Assembly (NCBI RefSeq): GCF_030756675.1
Contig: NZ_JAVBXD010000037.1
Coordinates: 1 to 44,047 of the forward strand
DNA length: 44,047 nt
DNA from: Bacillus multifaciens
Lineage (GTDB): Bacteria > Bacillota > Bacilli > Bacillales > Bacillaceae_G
Direction of reading: 5' to 3'
Position 1 is the first letter of the stretch. The number at the start of each line of letters is the position of its first letter. Position numbers and translations under genes: made by a program. Positions 16,454 to 24,095 of the stretch are shown piece after piece. The notes beneath the pieces are model-generated. The model did not search any database. It was given only the letters and a program-made list of their open reading frames with translations, and was not told where the DNA came from.

Positions 16454-16500
16454 TCATAAAAAAGAAACGATTGCTTATTTATATCAAAGGAGGGAATTGT

Positions 16501-17061
16501 ATGTATATTGTGATCGGGGGTGGACTTTTAATTGTAGTTCTCGTTTATTTATTAGCAGAAAAAATCACTCCAAACTCTGCTATGATGGTAAGTTTTCAAG
16601 GGAAACAATTGAAAAAGTTTCTTTTAGGATTATCAGCAATTGGTGTTCTTTGTACTGCTTACGGTATATATCATAAAATGACGTATAAACTTCCCTATAT
16701 GGATATTACAGTAAGTAATGAGAAATATACTGTCTTTGGAAACATTGGGGAGTTAGGTTATTATTCTGATGAATTGATTAAAAAAGGAAAAGAAACGCAC
16801 ATGTATATAACACTTTGGGAAGATATTCGTCTAGCTCATGCTCGAATGGTTATCACTTATCCATCTGGAAAAGCAGAAGTTTGGGAGCCGCAAATGTCTT
16901 TGCTTACGGATACAGCGAAACAAGACGTGAATAAGAAGTTTAAAATCAAAGAAATTTATGAACTGTCTCCTTACACGTTTAAAGAATCGGGGAATGTAAA
17001 AGTAACTTTAAAAAATGGAGCGGATACGATTGGTAGTATGTCTGTGAAAGTGCAAGAATGA
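16501..17061 (+). CDS. membrane protein of unknown function
   Basis: 186 residues. Two hydrophobic segments (about 2-20 and 36-58) flank a short loop; the remaining 125 residues should be outside the cell and end with a beta-rich part (SGNVKVTLKNGADTIG). ATG 16501 follows AAAGGAGGGAATTGT. I do not recognise the family. The next two genes are on the same strand about 140 bases further, so a shared unit is possible but not shown. Confidence 0.6.
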   Translation: MYIVIGGGLLIVVLVYLLAEKITPNSAMMVSFQGKQLKKFLLGLSAIGVLCTAYGIYHKMTYKLPYMDITVSNEKYTVFGNIGELGYYSDELIKKGKETHMYITLWEDIRLAHARMVITYPSGKAEVWEPQMSLLTDTAKQDVNKKFKIKEIYELSPYTFKESGNVKVTLKNGADTIGSMSVKVQE

Positions 17062-17197
17062 TTTTCAGATAATGGTGTGTACATTTTGCTTTTTATGTAA
17101 AAGGATTCGATATACTTTTTGTTGAATTTACAGGAAATAGGTGGCGTAAATGTATGGTATTGCTAATTAAGTGTAAATAAGAAAGAAGGGGTTCGAA

Positions 17198-17548
17198 TTG
17201 AATTATGTAGTTATACAAAAATATAGGACGAATTATCCGAATCCTATTAGCTTAGTTCAGGGACAGTCATTTATTATTGGGGATAAATATAATGGACCTG
17301 AAAAATGGGATAATTGGTACTTTTGTATAACAGTAGATAAAAACAGTTCAGGTTGGGTTCCAGCGCAACTTATCCAATGGAAAGGAACAGAAGGTATTGC
17401 GAAGGGAAATTATACTGCAAAAGAGTTGAATGTTGATGAAGATGAACATCTGGTCGGGTTAAAAGAACTTAACGGATGGATTTGGCAAAGAGTTCTTACT
17501 CTAGAAAAAGGATGGGTACCAAAAGAAAATGTAAAGCTTACTATATAA
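17198..17548 (+). CDS. SH3-like domain protein, two repeats
   Basis: 116 residues from TTG 17198 after AAGAAGGGG. Two similar halves, each ending in a GW pair: GWVPAQLIQWKG (about 51-62) and GWVPKENVKL at the C-terminus, typical of small bacterial variant-SH3 domains. There is no signal peptide, so it should be cytoplasmic. It is followed 63 bases later by the interrupted histidine phosphatase gene and then by HAD and GNAT genes, likely an ancestral operon. Confidence 0.7.
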   Translation: MNYVVIQKYRTNYPNPISLVQGQSFIIGDKYNGPEKWDNWYFCITVDKNSSGWVPAQLIQWKGTEGIAKGNYTAKELNVDEDEHLVGLKELNGWIWQRVLTLEKGWVPKENVKLTI

Positions 17549-17686
17549 ATAGAAAGAAGAGCCATAAATCAGAGAAAATAAAAATTTGCAAGTAACGGGG
17601 AGGCTGAAGCAGTGATTTATGTAGTTAGACACGGACAAACAGATTTGAACAAAGAAGGAAGATTACAAGGAAGAGCGGGTTTACCT

Positions 17687-17945
17687 GTCAACTACCCACC
17701 ACTTAAACGCTAACATGTTTTGAAGTGGGGGCTTGAAAAAAGCCCTGGTTGTCTAGCTTTAGTCTTTGATAGACTCCGTTCGTAGGTTGCATACCCAAGA
17801 ATGATTCCCTAGTTCTTGGCTCTATGGTGGCTCTGTAACAGTTCTGATTGGGAAGGAACGGTCAACCACATGCCTTCTTGTATAAGAAGTTGCCAACACC
17901 TACAAACATTGGCGAAGGGAAACAAACTCTTAGGAGGGACAAAAC
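17687..17945 (+). ncRNA. putative omega-RNA scaffold of the IscB element
   Basis: The 259 bases between the left end and iscB have no long reading frame but several stems: GGGCTT/AAGCCC (17729-17745), AGTCT/AGACT (17761-17775), CCAAGAA/TTCTTGG (17795-17819) and CTTCTT/AAGAAG (17876-17891). Known IscB omega-RNAs lie in this position and carry their guide at the 5' end, taken from the sequence outside the left end. The guide here would be the last 16 or so bases of the phosphatase 5' part (aagagcgggtttacct, 17671-17686). Position and structure are seen; function is by family analogy. Confidence 0.6.
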
Positions 17946-19193
17946 ATGCGTGTATTTGTCAAGAATTTAAGGGGAGAACCGCTCATGCCATGCAGTTATC
18001 GTAAGGCGCGGCTTCTTCTCAAACAAGGAAAAGCAAAGATTATGGGATACACTCCGTTTACCATTCAATTGCAATATGCCACAGGTGAAGCGGTGCAATC
18101 CGTTACAATCGGTGTTGACAGTGGAGCAAAATATATCGGCATTGCGATTACCACTGAAGACAAAGTGTTAGCAAAAGGAACCATTGAGTTACGTCAAGAC
18201 GTCAAAGATAATCTTACATTGAGAGCTACATTACGCAGAGGTAGAAGACAACGAAAAACAAGGTATCGCAAAGCACGTTTTCTCAATCGGAAAAAGAAAG
18301 AAGGATGGTTGCCACCATCGATTCAAAGCAAAGTGGATAACCAAATTCATTGGATTGAAATATTCAAGTCACTCTTACCTTCACCAAAAGTGATTGTTGA
18401 AGTAGGGAAATTTGATGCGCAAAAGCTAAAAAATCCTGACATACAAGGGATCGAATATCAACAAGGAGATGCTTTTGGTTTTTGGAATACAAGATATTAC
18501 GTATTTGCGAGAGATAACTATACGTGCCAAATTTGCAAGAAACAAGGTGGCATCTTGCATACGCATCATATTATCGAACGCTGCAATGGTGGTTCAGATA
18601 TGGCAGATAATCTTGTAACAGTGCATGATGAATGTCATCAAAAATTTCATCAAGGAAAAATCAAACATGTTTTTAAGAAACCAAAACAATATAAAGAGAC
18701 CGCCTTTATGAATCTATTGCGTCTTCAGATCATAAAACGTTTGGATTGTGAAATTACGTATGGTAGTTACACCACGCCAAAGAGAAAAGAACTTGGATTA
18801 GGCAAAACACATATAAATGACGCAATTGCGATTACAAGTCCCAAACATTTGCAAGAATATGATCAAAGTGGTGAATTTCGCATCAAGCAATTTAGAAAGA
18901 AAAAACGGTCCCTACATGAAGCAACCGCAAGAAAAGGAAGGAAAACAAAGAATACAAGTGCAAAACGGAATAATAAAAATACACCGCATATAGATGGAAT
19001 CTATTTGGGTGATAAAGTGAAAGTGTTTGGTCAAATAGGATTTGTGACAGGGTTTACAGGGAAAATGATATACGTACAAGATATACATGGGCATTATATA
19101 CAAAATTCTTCCAAATCTTATAAACAAGTGAAGATATCGGATATAGAATGTATACACCATACGAACAATTGGAAGTTCTTACAAATCAGTTAG
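17946..19193 (+). CDS. iscB: IscB RNA-guided nuclease (RuvC-HNH)
   Basis: 415 residues. Order: PLMP domain (1-50, GEPLMPCSYRKARLLLKQGK), RuvC-I IGVDSGAKYIGIAI (D58), arginine-rich bridge helix LRRGRRQRKTRYRKARFLNR (96-115), RuvC-II VIVEVGKFD (E152), and HNH with CQIC (194-197), THHII (H207/H208) and DECHQKFH (230-235). RuvC-III HINDAIAIT follows (H289, D292), then a basic linker and a C-terminal KOW/SH3-like part GDKVKVFGQIGFVTG (about 355-369), the region that contacts RNA and target in known IscB. All catalytic residues are present, so it looks active. ATG 17946 follows AGGAGG. IscB is the ancestor group of Cas9; it cleaves double-stranded DNA guided by omega-RNA. Confidence 0.9.
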   Translation: MRVFVKNLRGEPLMPCSYRKARLLLKQGKAKIMGYTPFTIQLQYATGEAVQSVTIGVDSGAKYIGIAITTEDKVLAKGTIELRQDVKDNLTLRATLRRGRRQRKTRYRKARFLNRKKKEGWLPPSIQSKVDNQIHWIEIFKSLLPSPKVIVEVGKFDAQKLKNPDIQGIEYQQGDAFGFWNTRYYVFARDNYTCQICKKQGGILHTHHIIERCNGGSDMADNLVTVHDECHQKFHQGKIKHVFKKPKQYKETAFMNLLRLQIIKRLDCEITYGSYTTPKRKELGLGKTHINDAIAITSPKHLQEYDQSGEFRIKQFRKKKRSLHEATARKGRKTKNTSAKRNNKNTPHIDGIYLGDKVKVFGQIGFVTGFTGKMIYVQDIHGHYIQNSSKSYKQVKISDIECIHHTNNWKFLQIS

Positions 19194-19764
19194 GCTATGC
19201 TTAACCGAAATTCATCCCCACCTTACCGCTGGGCTCTTGCCCGTCACGCGCTTGAAGATGGAAACTTCTTTCGGAAATATGTTAAATGAACATGGTATAG
19301 AGCAAGCGAAAGGTTTAAGAGAAAAATTGAAAGATATAAAATTTGACTACATATTTTCATCTCCGCAAGAAAGAGCAATTCAAACAGCGGGGATAGCAAC
19401 AGGTATAAAAGTAATAATTGATGAAAGACTTAATGTTTTTGACTTAGGAGAAGCTGACGGACTAAAAAAAGGTGAAGTGAAAATAGCTGGAGCTGTTCCT
19501 GATTCTAGTGTTTATAATGGCGTTGAAGAGCCTAATAGCTATGTGAAAAGAGTTTTTGGTTTTATGAATGAACTTGAAAGTAAATATGGCAAAAAAGAGT
19601 TAAATATTTTATTATCCGGACATAGATGTACAACAGGTTGTATTGCTGCTTATTTTGAAGGGATACTGGAAGACAGTAATATTTTAAGAATTTCATCAAA
19701 TAATGGAGAATATAAAGTATACAACTTCAAATAATCTCAAAATTTTGAAATAAGGAGAAATTTT

Positions 19765-20436
19765 ATGATTAAAGCCGTTATTTTTGATTTAGATGGAACT
19801 CTATTAGACAGAGACCATTCTCTAAAACTTTTTATTAGAGATCAATATAAAAGGTATATCGATGAATTTAAGCATATATCTGAAGAACAATATGTAACTA
19901 GGTTTATTGAATTAGATAATAAGGGTTATGTGTGGAAAGACAAAGTATATGAGCAATTACTTAGAGAATATGCTATTTCCAGCTTAACTTGGGAGCAATT
20001 ATTAGAGGATTATATAAACAACTTTCAACATCACTGTACACCTTTTCCTCATATGGAGAATGTTTTACAAGAGCTCAAAAATAGAGGGCTATTATTATGT
20101 ATGATTACAAATGGATTTACTGAATTTCAATTACTGAATATTCGTTCTCTTGGGATTGAGAAGTATATGGATACCATATTAGTGTCCGAGCAAGAAGGAA
20201 TGAAAAAACCACAAGCTGAAATTTTCCTAAGAGCTTTAGAAAGATTAGGTGTCAAACCCGAAGAAAGTATTTACATAGGAGATCACCCAGAGAATGATGT
20301 AATCGGGGCTAGAAATGTAGGCATGTATGCAATATGGAAGAAGGACACATTTTTGGGACAGTCTTTTACGGATGAACATGTTATTGAGGATTTACAAGAG
20401 TTGTTGTCCAAAGTTAATACATTCCAAGAAGTTTAA
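19765..20436 (+). CDS. HAD-superfamily IA hydrolase (YjjG/phosphoglycolate phosphatase-like)
   Basis: 223 residues. FDLDGTLLDRDHS gives the catalytic Asp pair D8/D10, ITNGFTEFQ is motif II, KKPQAEIF supplies the motif III Lys and IYIGDHPENDVIGA is motif IV. The helical cap is at about 17-85, as in C1-type enzymes. ATG 19765 follows AAGGAG. It lies 30 bases after the broken phosphatase gene and before a GNAT gene on the same strand, so these probably formed one operon. Substrate unknown. Confidence 0.85.
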   Translation: MIKAVIFDLDGTLLDRDHSLKLFIRDQYKRYIDEFKHISEEQYVTRFIELDNKGYVWKDKVYEQLLREYAISSLTWEQLLEDYINNFQHHCTPFPHMENVLQELKNRGLLLCMITNGFTEFQLLNIRSLGIEKYMDTILVSEQEGMKKPQAEIFLRALERLGVKPEESIYIGDHPENDVIGARNVGMYAIWKKDTFLGQSFTDEHVIEDLQELLSKVNTFQEV

Positions 20437-20499
20437 TAAAGCAAAGGATACAGAGAAAAAAACGCTAAATTAAACAAAGTCGTATAGGGGGGGATTGAA

Positions 20500-21006
20500 T
20501 TGTTCATAAGAGAGGCAACAGAAAGTGATGCAGCGGAAATTTTATGTATTCGAAGGAGCATTATTTCTCAAAATGAGTTTTTTATTCCTACAAGCGAAGA
20601 GTTTCATGTTGATATTGAAGCGCAGAGAGAGAAAACCATTACAAACAGTCAGCAAGGCGGCGTAACATTTGTTGCAGAAGACGGTGGACGTATTGTTGGT
20701 TTTTTAGTGTTTACAAGAAATTCTATGAAACGCTTAAATCATACTGGCTTATTTGGAATGGGAATTTTAGAAGACTATCGTAATCAAGGTGTAGGAACAA
20801 AACTGCTTTCACAATTAATAGGCTGGGCAAAAACACAAGAAGGTATAGAAAAAATTTGTTTAGGAGTTTTCTCAACAAACGAAAGAGCAATAAAAGTATA
20901 TGAAAAATTTGGTTTCAAAGAAGAAGGAAGAGAGAAACGGCAGATTAAGTTTGAGGATGGACGATATGCGGATAATGTTTTGATGGCGTTGTATTTAAAG
21001 CAATAA
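20500..21006 (+). CDS. GNAT-family N-acetyltransferase
   Basis: 168 residues from TTG 20500, after AGGGGGGG. The core motif is GILEDYRNQGVGTKLLSQLI (acetyl-CoA pyrophosphate loop Q-x-x-G-x-G), followed by GVFSTNERAIKVYEKFGFKE and a C-terminal DGRYADNVLMAL. This C-terminus is common in the PhnO/RimJ-like groups that acetylate small amines or proteins. Last gene of the SH3 - phosphatase - HAD - GNAT cluster. Confidence 0.85.
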   Translation: MFIREATESDAAEILCIRRSIISQNEFFIPTSEEFHVDIEAQREKTITNSQQGGVTFVAEDGGRIVGFLVFTRNSMKRLNHTGLFGMGILEDYRNQGVGTKLLSQLIGWAKTQEGIEKICLGVFSTNERAIKVYEKFGFKEEGREKRQIKFEDGRYADNVLMALYLKQ

Positions 21007-21159
21007 CTCAAAGATATAATTTTATGTATTTTTTATGATTTAGACAGTCATGATTCTAAAATTTATTGTTTTATAAAAATATTTCAAACTGAGCATCGAT
21101 AATCTAATTAGATTTCTATATTTTTATTTGTTTAATTTCAATGAAATAAAATTAGTAGA

Positions 21160-21216
21160 TGAGATAGTAGAAATAATAATAAATAGAGAGTGACTATTTT
21201 GATTCAAACTATCTCA
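21160..21216. repeat. inverted repeat flanking a 39-base AT-rich loop
   Basis: TGAGATAGT (21160-21168) and ACTATCTCA (21208-21216) are perfectly complementary. It lies between converging genes; there is no clear T tract, so a terminator role is uncertain. Nothing else is visible in 21007-21245. Confidence 0.4.
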
Positions 21217-21245
21217 TTATAATATGAAATCTTAAATTGTAATTT

Positions 21246-21725
21246 TTATTTGTATTTCTTTTCTATCCAATTAATGAAAAGGTACGACATACTCAATTCA
21301 ATTACCATTAAAAACAGATGAAATGAGTAACGATATTCAATAAAAAGATATAATGCGCTAAATGGAACACTTAAAAAAATACTGCCGTATTTATTTTTAG
21401 TAAAGAAGTAAATAGCCGCTCCGCAAATCATACCGATTAATAATGATTCCATGGCTATAAATAGAAAGGAGTCTCTGGAGTAGAAGTCTAGTATGTAAGT
21501 AAATTCTCCTGGAAAGTTTGCATAAAAAATCCAAAGTAATATAATCCATATATTCAAAGAAATGATGAAATCTTTTCCGAAATGTATTGTTATAAATGCT
21601 TGCCAATTACGATGCCGTATAACTCTTACGCTTCTTATTAAGAGAAAAATAAGAGCAAAGAACCCAGCCCAAGTAATTATTATTTGTGTAATCTCTGAAA
21701 TGATAATCACTCCTTTAATTTTCAT
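21246..21725 (-). CDS. multi-pass membrane protein, unknown function
   Basis: 159 residues with four to five membrane segments (ITQIIITWAGFFALIFLLI, FIISLNIWIILLWIFYANF, FIAMESLLIGMICGAAIYFF and others). ATG 21725 overlaps the stop of the upstream frame as TAATG, an arrangement typical of translational coupling, though it lacks its own strong ribosome site. A good AAAGGAGTG lies inside the first codons and would fit a non-canonical ATT start a few codons later (MSEITQIIITW). I cannot decide between the two. Family unknown. Confidence 0.6.
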   Translation of the reverse strand: MKIKGVIIISEITQIIITWAGFFALIFLLIRSVRVIRHRNWQAFITIHFGKDFIISLNIWIILLWIFYANFPGEFTYILDFYSRDSFLFIAMESLLIGMICGAAIYFFTKNKYGSIFLSVPFSALYLFIEYRYSFHLFLMVIELSMSYLFINWIEKKYK

Positions 21726-21931
21726 TATTTTTCTTTTGGTTTGATGATTGTATCGAAGAATTGGAATAGAAATGCGTATATGAAAAGTGGAATTGTAATA
21801 TATAAGCTTATTGTATATGGTTTTAAAATAATTTTCCCGATTAATGGACAAAGAGCAAGTAAGAAACCAATATGCTGCAATATTTTTCGTTTTTTATCTC
21901 TAACACATCCTTTTTGAGGAATCTTACACTT
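21725..21931 (-). CDS. small membrane protein, start unclear
   Basis: Open frame of 68 codons after TAA 21932-21934. It contains KRKILQHIGFLLALCPLIGK and ISLYITIPLFIYAFLFQFF, two hydrophobic segments, and ends KPKEK. No ATG or GTG is in frame; TTG 21880 is the only standard start but has no ribosome site. It overlaps the next gene as TAATG. Either it uses an unusual start or it is the end of a frameshifted gene that began with the frame at 22047. Confidence 0.4.
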   Translation of the reverse strand, partial: KCKIPQKGCVRDKKRKILQHIGFLLALCPLIGKIILKPYTISLYITIPLFIYAFLFQFFDTIIKPKEK

Positions 21932-22047
21932 TTAATATACAATTCACCAACAGAAAACTCCTGCATTTTCACGAGAATATGCTTTTCTTCCCATAGAGAA
22001 TATTTCCATCTTTCTCCGTATAAGCTAAAATAAAGTAAAACTTTCAT
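21841..22047 (-). CDS. possible small protein, may be the 5' part of a frameshifted gene
   Basis: 68 residues from ATG 22047 (MKVLLYFSLYGERWKYSLWE). It overlaps the previous entry in another frame. A single frameshift near 21890-21900 (LKKDVLEIK) would fuse it with that membrane protein. The ribosome site is weak. Confidence 0.3.
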   Translation of the reverse strand: MKVLLYFSLYGERWKYSLWEEKHILVKMQEFSVGELYIKSVRFLKKDVLEIKNEKYCSILVSYLLFVH

Positions 22048-22093
22048 TTTTGAGGACCTGGGGGACAAAGATAAAATATAAGGAATGATGTAA

Positions 22094-22669
22094 ATGTGGA
22101 GAAAATTAGCAATTGTTGTTGTGTTATTAGGTTTAGCTGGTTATGCAATTTATGAGCAGTTTGGGAAAGAGAAAGTAGAAGTAGCAGATGATCAGAAGCA
22201 AAGTACAGAGGATGAAAAAGAAGTAATTGCACAAAATGGCATTGAAATTGGAAAAGTGGCACCTGAATTTGAATTGTCCAAGCTTGACGGTACTAAGGTA
22301 AAGCTTTCTGATTTAAAGGGTAAGAAGGTTATTGTGAACTTTTGGGCAACATGGTGCGGTCCATGTCAGCAAGAAATGCCAGATATGCAGGAGTTTTATA
22401 GTAAATATCAGAAGGATGTAGAAATATTAGCGGTAAATTATACAGTGTCAGAGGGAACTGATGGGAAAGAGAAGGTTCGGAAATTTGCAGAAGCGAAAGG
22501 GATTACCTTCCCGGTTCTTCTTGATACAGATATAAAAGTAACAACTACTTATAAAGTCATTACGATTCCAACGTCATATTTTGTTGATACAAATGGTGTT
22601 ATTCAAGATAAATTTATTGGACCAATGACGGTGCAGGAAATGGAGAAAAGAGTTGCAAATTTAAAGTAA
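22094..22669 (+). CDS. ResA-like extracytoplasmic thiol-disulfide oxidoreductase
   Basis: 191 residues. N-terminal membrane anchor (about 3-20), acidic linker, then an AhpC/TSA-type thioredoxin fold: GKVAPEFELSKLDGTKVKLS, active site FWATWCGPCQQEM (C88, C91) and IPTSYFVDTNG with the cis-Pro loop. This layout matches ResA/StoA, which keep haem-binding or spore-cortex proteins reduced on the outer face of the membrane. No cytochrome-maturation genes are adjacent, so the target is not known; the spore genes 1.3 kb downstream make a StoA-like role possible. Confidence 0.85.
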   Translation: MWRKLAIVVVLLGLAGYAIYEQFGKEKVEVADDQKQSTEDEKEVIAQNGIEIGKVAPEFELSKLDGTKVKLSDLKGKKVIVNFWATWCGPCQQEMPDMQEFYSKYQKDVEILAVNYTVSEGTDGKEKVRKFAEAKGITFPVLLDTDIKVTTTYKVITIPTSYFVDTNGVIQDKFIGPMTVQEMEKRVANLK

Positions 22670-22675
22670 AGATAA

Positions 22676-22713
22676 AAGTAGGAATGGAATGTGTACCATT
22701 CCTACTTTCTATT
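22676..22713 (+). terminator. terminator of the ResA-like gene
   Basis: AAAGTAGGAATGG (22676-22688) pairs with CCATTCCTACTTT (22696-22708), followed by CTATTT. Confidence 0.8.
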
Positions 22714-22782
22714 TAAAAGCTATATAAGGGAGTTAAAAAAAGACATAAAGGCCCCTTTCTTTTTATAGGTGGGCGAGAGCAT

Positions 22783-22815
22783 CTGGCCGTGCATAGAAGC
22801 GGTCAGGTCCTTTTT
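22783..22815 (+). terminator. terminator-like hairpin in the leader of the exonuclease gene
   Basis: CTGGCCG (22783-22789) pairs with CGGTCAG (22800-22806, one G-T pair), then GTCC and five T. An outer GGTGG (22769-22773) could pair with CCACA near 22819. The segment is clearly more GC-rich than its surroundings. No gene ends between it and the terminator at 22676, so it may end a short leader RNA. Confidence 0.4.
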
Positions 22816-22950
22816 CTACCACATGCAAGGTTTAAAAGAAAAGGAGTAAGCGAGTGCAGGTCATGTTGTAAAATGAAAATGGATATATATAATAGAGTTT
22901 CTTATATTATATTAAGTTATAATAGAAATAAAAAAGCTGAGGAGAAGGTT

Positions 22951-23841
22951 ATGGGGAATTTTACTGGAGATTATGTTGTAATTGATTTTGAAACAACGGG
23001 GTTCAATCCTTTTCAAGATAGCATTATTCAAATGGCTGCAATTCGATATCGAAATCATATCTGTACGGATCAATTTGTTTCGTATGTGAACCCAGAGAAA
23101 ATGATTCCAAGTCGTATTACAATGTTGACAGGGATTCGGAATTTTGATGTTGCAGTTGCGCCGACAATTGATATTGTTTTACCAGAGTTTGTTTCATTTC
23201 TTGGAGAAGATACAATTATTGCTCATAATGCTTCTTTTGATATGCGGTTTTTAAAGAGTAATATGGAACGATTAAGACTTGGCACACCGAAAAATACCGT
23301 GATTGATACACTTAGTTTAGCAAAACGATATATAAAACATGTACCGAATCATAAATTAGAAACTCTAAAGCGATTGTTACAAATTAAAGTTGCCTCTCAT
23401 AATGCATTAGATGATTGTTTCACTTGTGCAGCTGTATATCAAAAGTGTGTAGAGCTAAAGGATGGAAAAGTAAAAAAAGTGATTTCTGAAGGAGTAACAA
23501 AGGAAGAAGAAAGAGCATATGAGATTGTAAAAGAAATATTGGAAAAGCATAATAAAGATATAACAGGCATTTGTCAAGCCAGTGTCGGGAATTATTTGGA
23601 CATTAAAGCAATGAGTTCATTTGCAAGAATTAAGCTAAAGGGTAGAAAAAGATACGTATTAACAAATAAAGAGCAAGCTGAAATAGTAGCATTGTATCCG
23701 AACGTTTTATGTGAAGCTGCTACGAAAAGTGAATGGGGCCTTACAAGAATCATGATTGATCAGCCTGAAGATTTAATTGCTTTTGAAGCTGTGATTTTAG
23801 AGGCGTATGAGAGAGGAATGCAAACATTACAGCGCTCCTAA
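22951..23841 (+). CDS. DEDD-type 3'-5' exonuclease (DnaQ/PolC epsilon-like)
   Basis: 296 residues. Exo I VVIDFETTGF (D12, E14), Exo II IIAHNASFDMRF and Exo III SHNALDDCFTCAAVY place it in the DnaQ/DEDDh superfamily, with about 120 C-terminal residues of unknown role. ATG 22951 follows GAGGAGAAGG; the frame runs further upstream to 22789 but without a ribosome site. It probably trims DNA or RNA ends during repair; stand-alone members are common in Bacillus. Confidence 0.85.
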   Translation: MGNFTGDYVVIDFETTGFNPFQDSIIQMAAIRYRNHICTDQFVSYVNPEKMIPSRITMLTGIRNFDVAVAPTIDIVLPEFVSFLGEDTIIAHNASFDMRFLKSNMERLRLGTPKNTVIDTLSLAKRYIKHVPNHKLETLKRLLQIKVASHNALDDCFTCAAVYQKCVELKDGKVKKVISEGVTKEEERAYEIVKEILEKHNKDITGICQASVGNYLDIKAMSSFARIKLKGRKRYVLTNKEQAEIVALYPNVLCEAATKSEWGLTRIMIDQPEDLIAFEAVILEAYERGMQTLQRS

Positions 23842-23949
23842 AGTGAAATTAGTTGCATTGTAAGTACGAAAAATAAAATTTTCTCATAAATCTGATTAGA
23901 GTGTTTTTTTACTGTTCATACTAGTAACACGAAAGTGAGGGTGAACAGT

Positions 23950-24093
23950 ATGAGAAGAACTCGGCGAAAATCGTTTGAAGAGCTTGTGAAAGAAAATAAA
24001 CAACAACTGCTCAATGATCGTGATGCGATTGAACGGATTGAAGAAAAATTAGAGAAGCGCTACGAAATACGTATTTTTAAGCAGGCTGAATAA
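23950..24093 (+). CDS. fbpB: FbpB-family small basic protein
   Basis: 47 residues: MRRTRRKSFEELVKENKQQL, then an acidic/basic helix ending YEIRIFKQAE. The basic N-terminus and RKSFEELVKENK core match Fur-regulated basic protein B, which in B. subtilis works with the small RNA FsrA to spare iron. The family is found widely in the B. cereus group. ATG 23950 follows GTGAGGGTG. I found no convincing Fur box upstream, so iron regulation is not shown here. Confidence 0.75.
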   Translation: MRRTRRKSFEELVKENKQQLLNDRDAIERIEEKLEKRYEIRIFKQAE

Positions 24094-24095
24094 TT

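Larger units (their letters stand above)
17687..19281 (+). mobile_element. IscB element (IS200/IS605-related, no transposase)
   Basis: About 1.6 kb inserted in the histidine phosphatase gene. The left end begins GTCAACTACCC with a hairpin CCACTT(17699-17704)/AAGTGG(17723-17728) and GGGCTT/AAGCCC at 17729-17745. The right end holds ATTCATCCCCACCTTACC with a weak hairpin, typical of IS605-type subterminal structures, and about 45 further bases before the gene resumes. It encodes only IscB; there is no TnpA (Y1 transposase) in the window, so it would have to be moved in trans. Ends are uncertain by a few bases because they are inferred from where the host reading frame is broken and resumes. Confidence 0.8.
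17612..19734 (+). pseudogene. histidine phosphatase (phosphoglycerate mutase-like) gene split by an IscB element
   Basis: The 5' part starts at GTG 17612 (after GGGGAGG) and reads MIYVVRHGQTDLNKEGRLQG with the catalytic RHG, to about residue 25 (GLP). The frame then enters the element and stops at 17711-17713. The 3' part resumes near 19282 with LNEHGIEQAKGLREKL and contains SSPQERAIQTA and the second catalytic His (SGHRCTTG), ending at TAA 19734. Joined, the halves make a normal 175-residue enzyme with no residue missing. The split separates the two catalytic halves, so the gene is inactive unless the element is lost cleanly. A 3' chimeric frame could begin at TTG 19237 but would lack the RHG motif. 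Confidence 0.85.

Noticed and set aside
17687-17945. Possibility that the repeats form a CRISPR array
   Set aside because: No direct repeats with regular spacers; the stems are single inverted repeats of an IS605-type end.
17816-18004. Open frame of 62 codons upstream of and overlapping iscB
   Set aside because: It lies across the structured omega-RNA region, has no ribosome site, and overlaps the well-supported iscB start.
18912-19160. Minus-strand Tyr/His-rich frame inside iscB
   Set aside because: Shadow of the basic C-terminal coding sequence of iscB; no start signal.
22783-22830. GC-richer hairpin considered as a tRNA or known riboswitch
   Set aside because: No cloverleaf, no CCA end and no match to a riboswitch motif I know; described only as a terminator-like hairpin.
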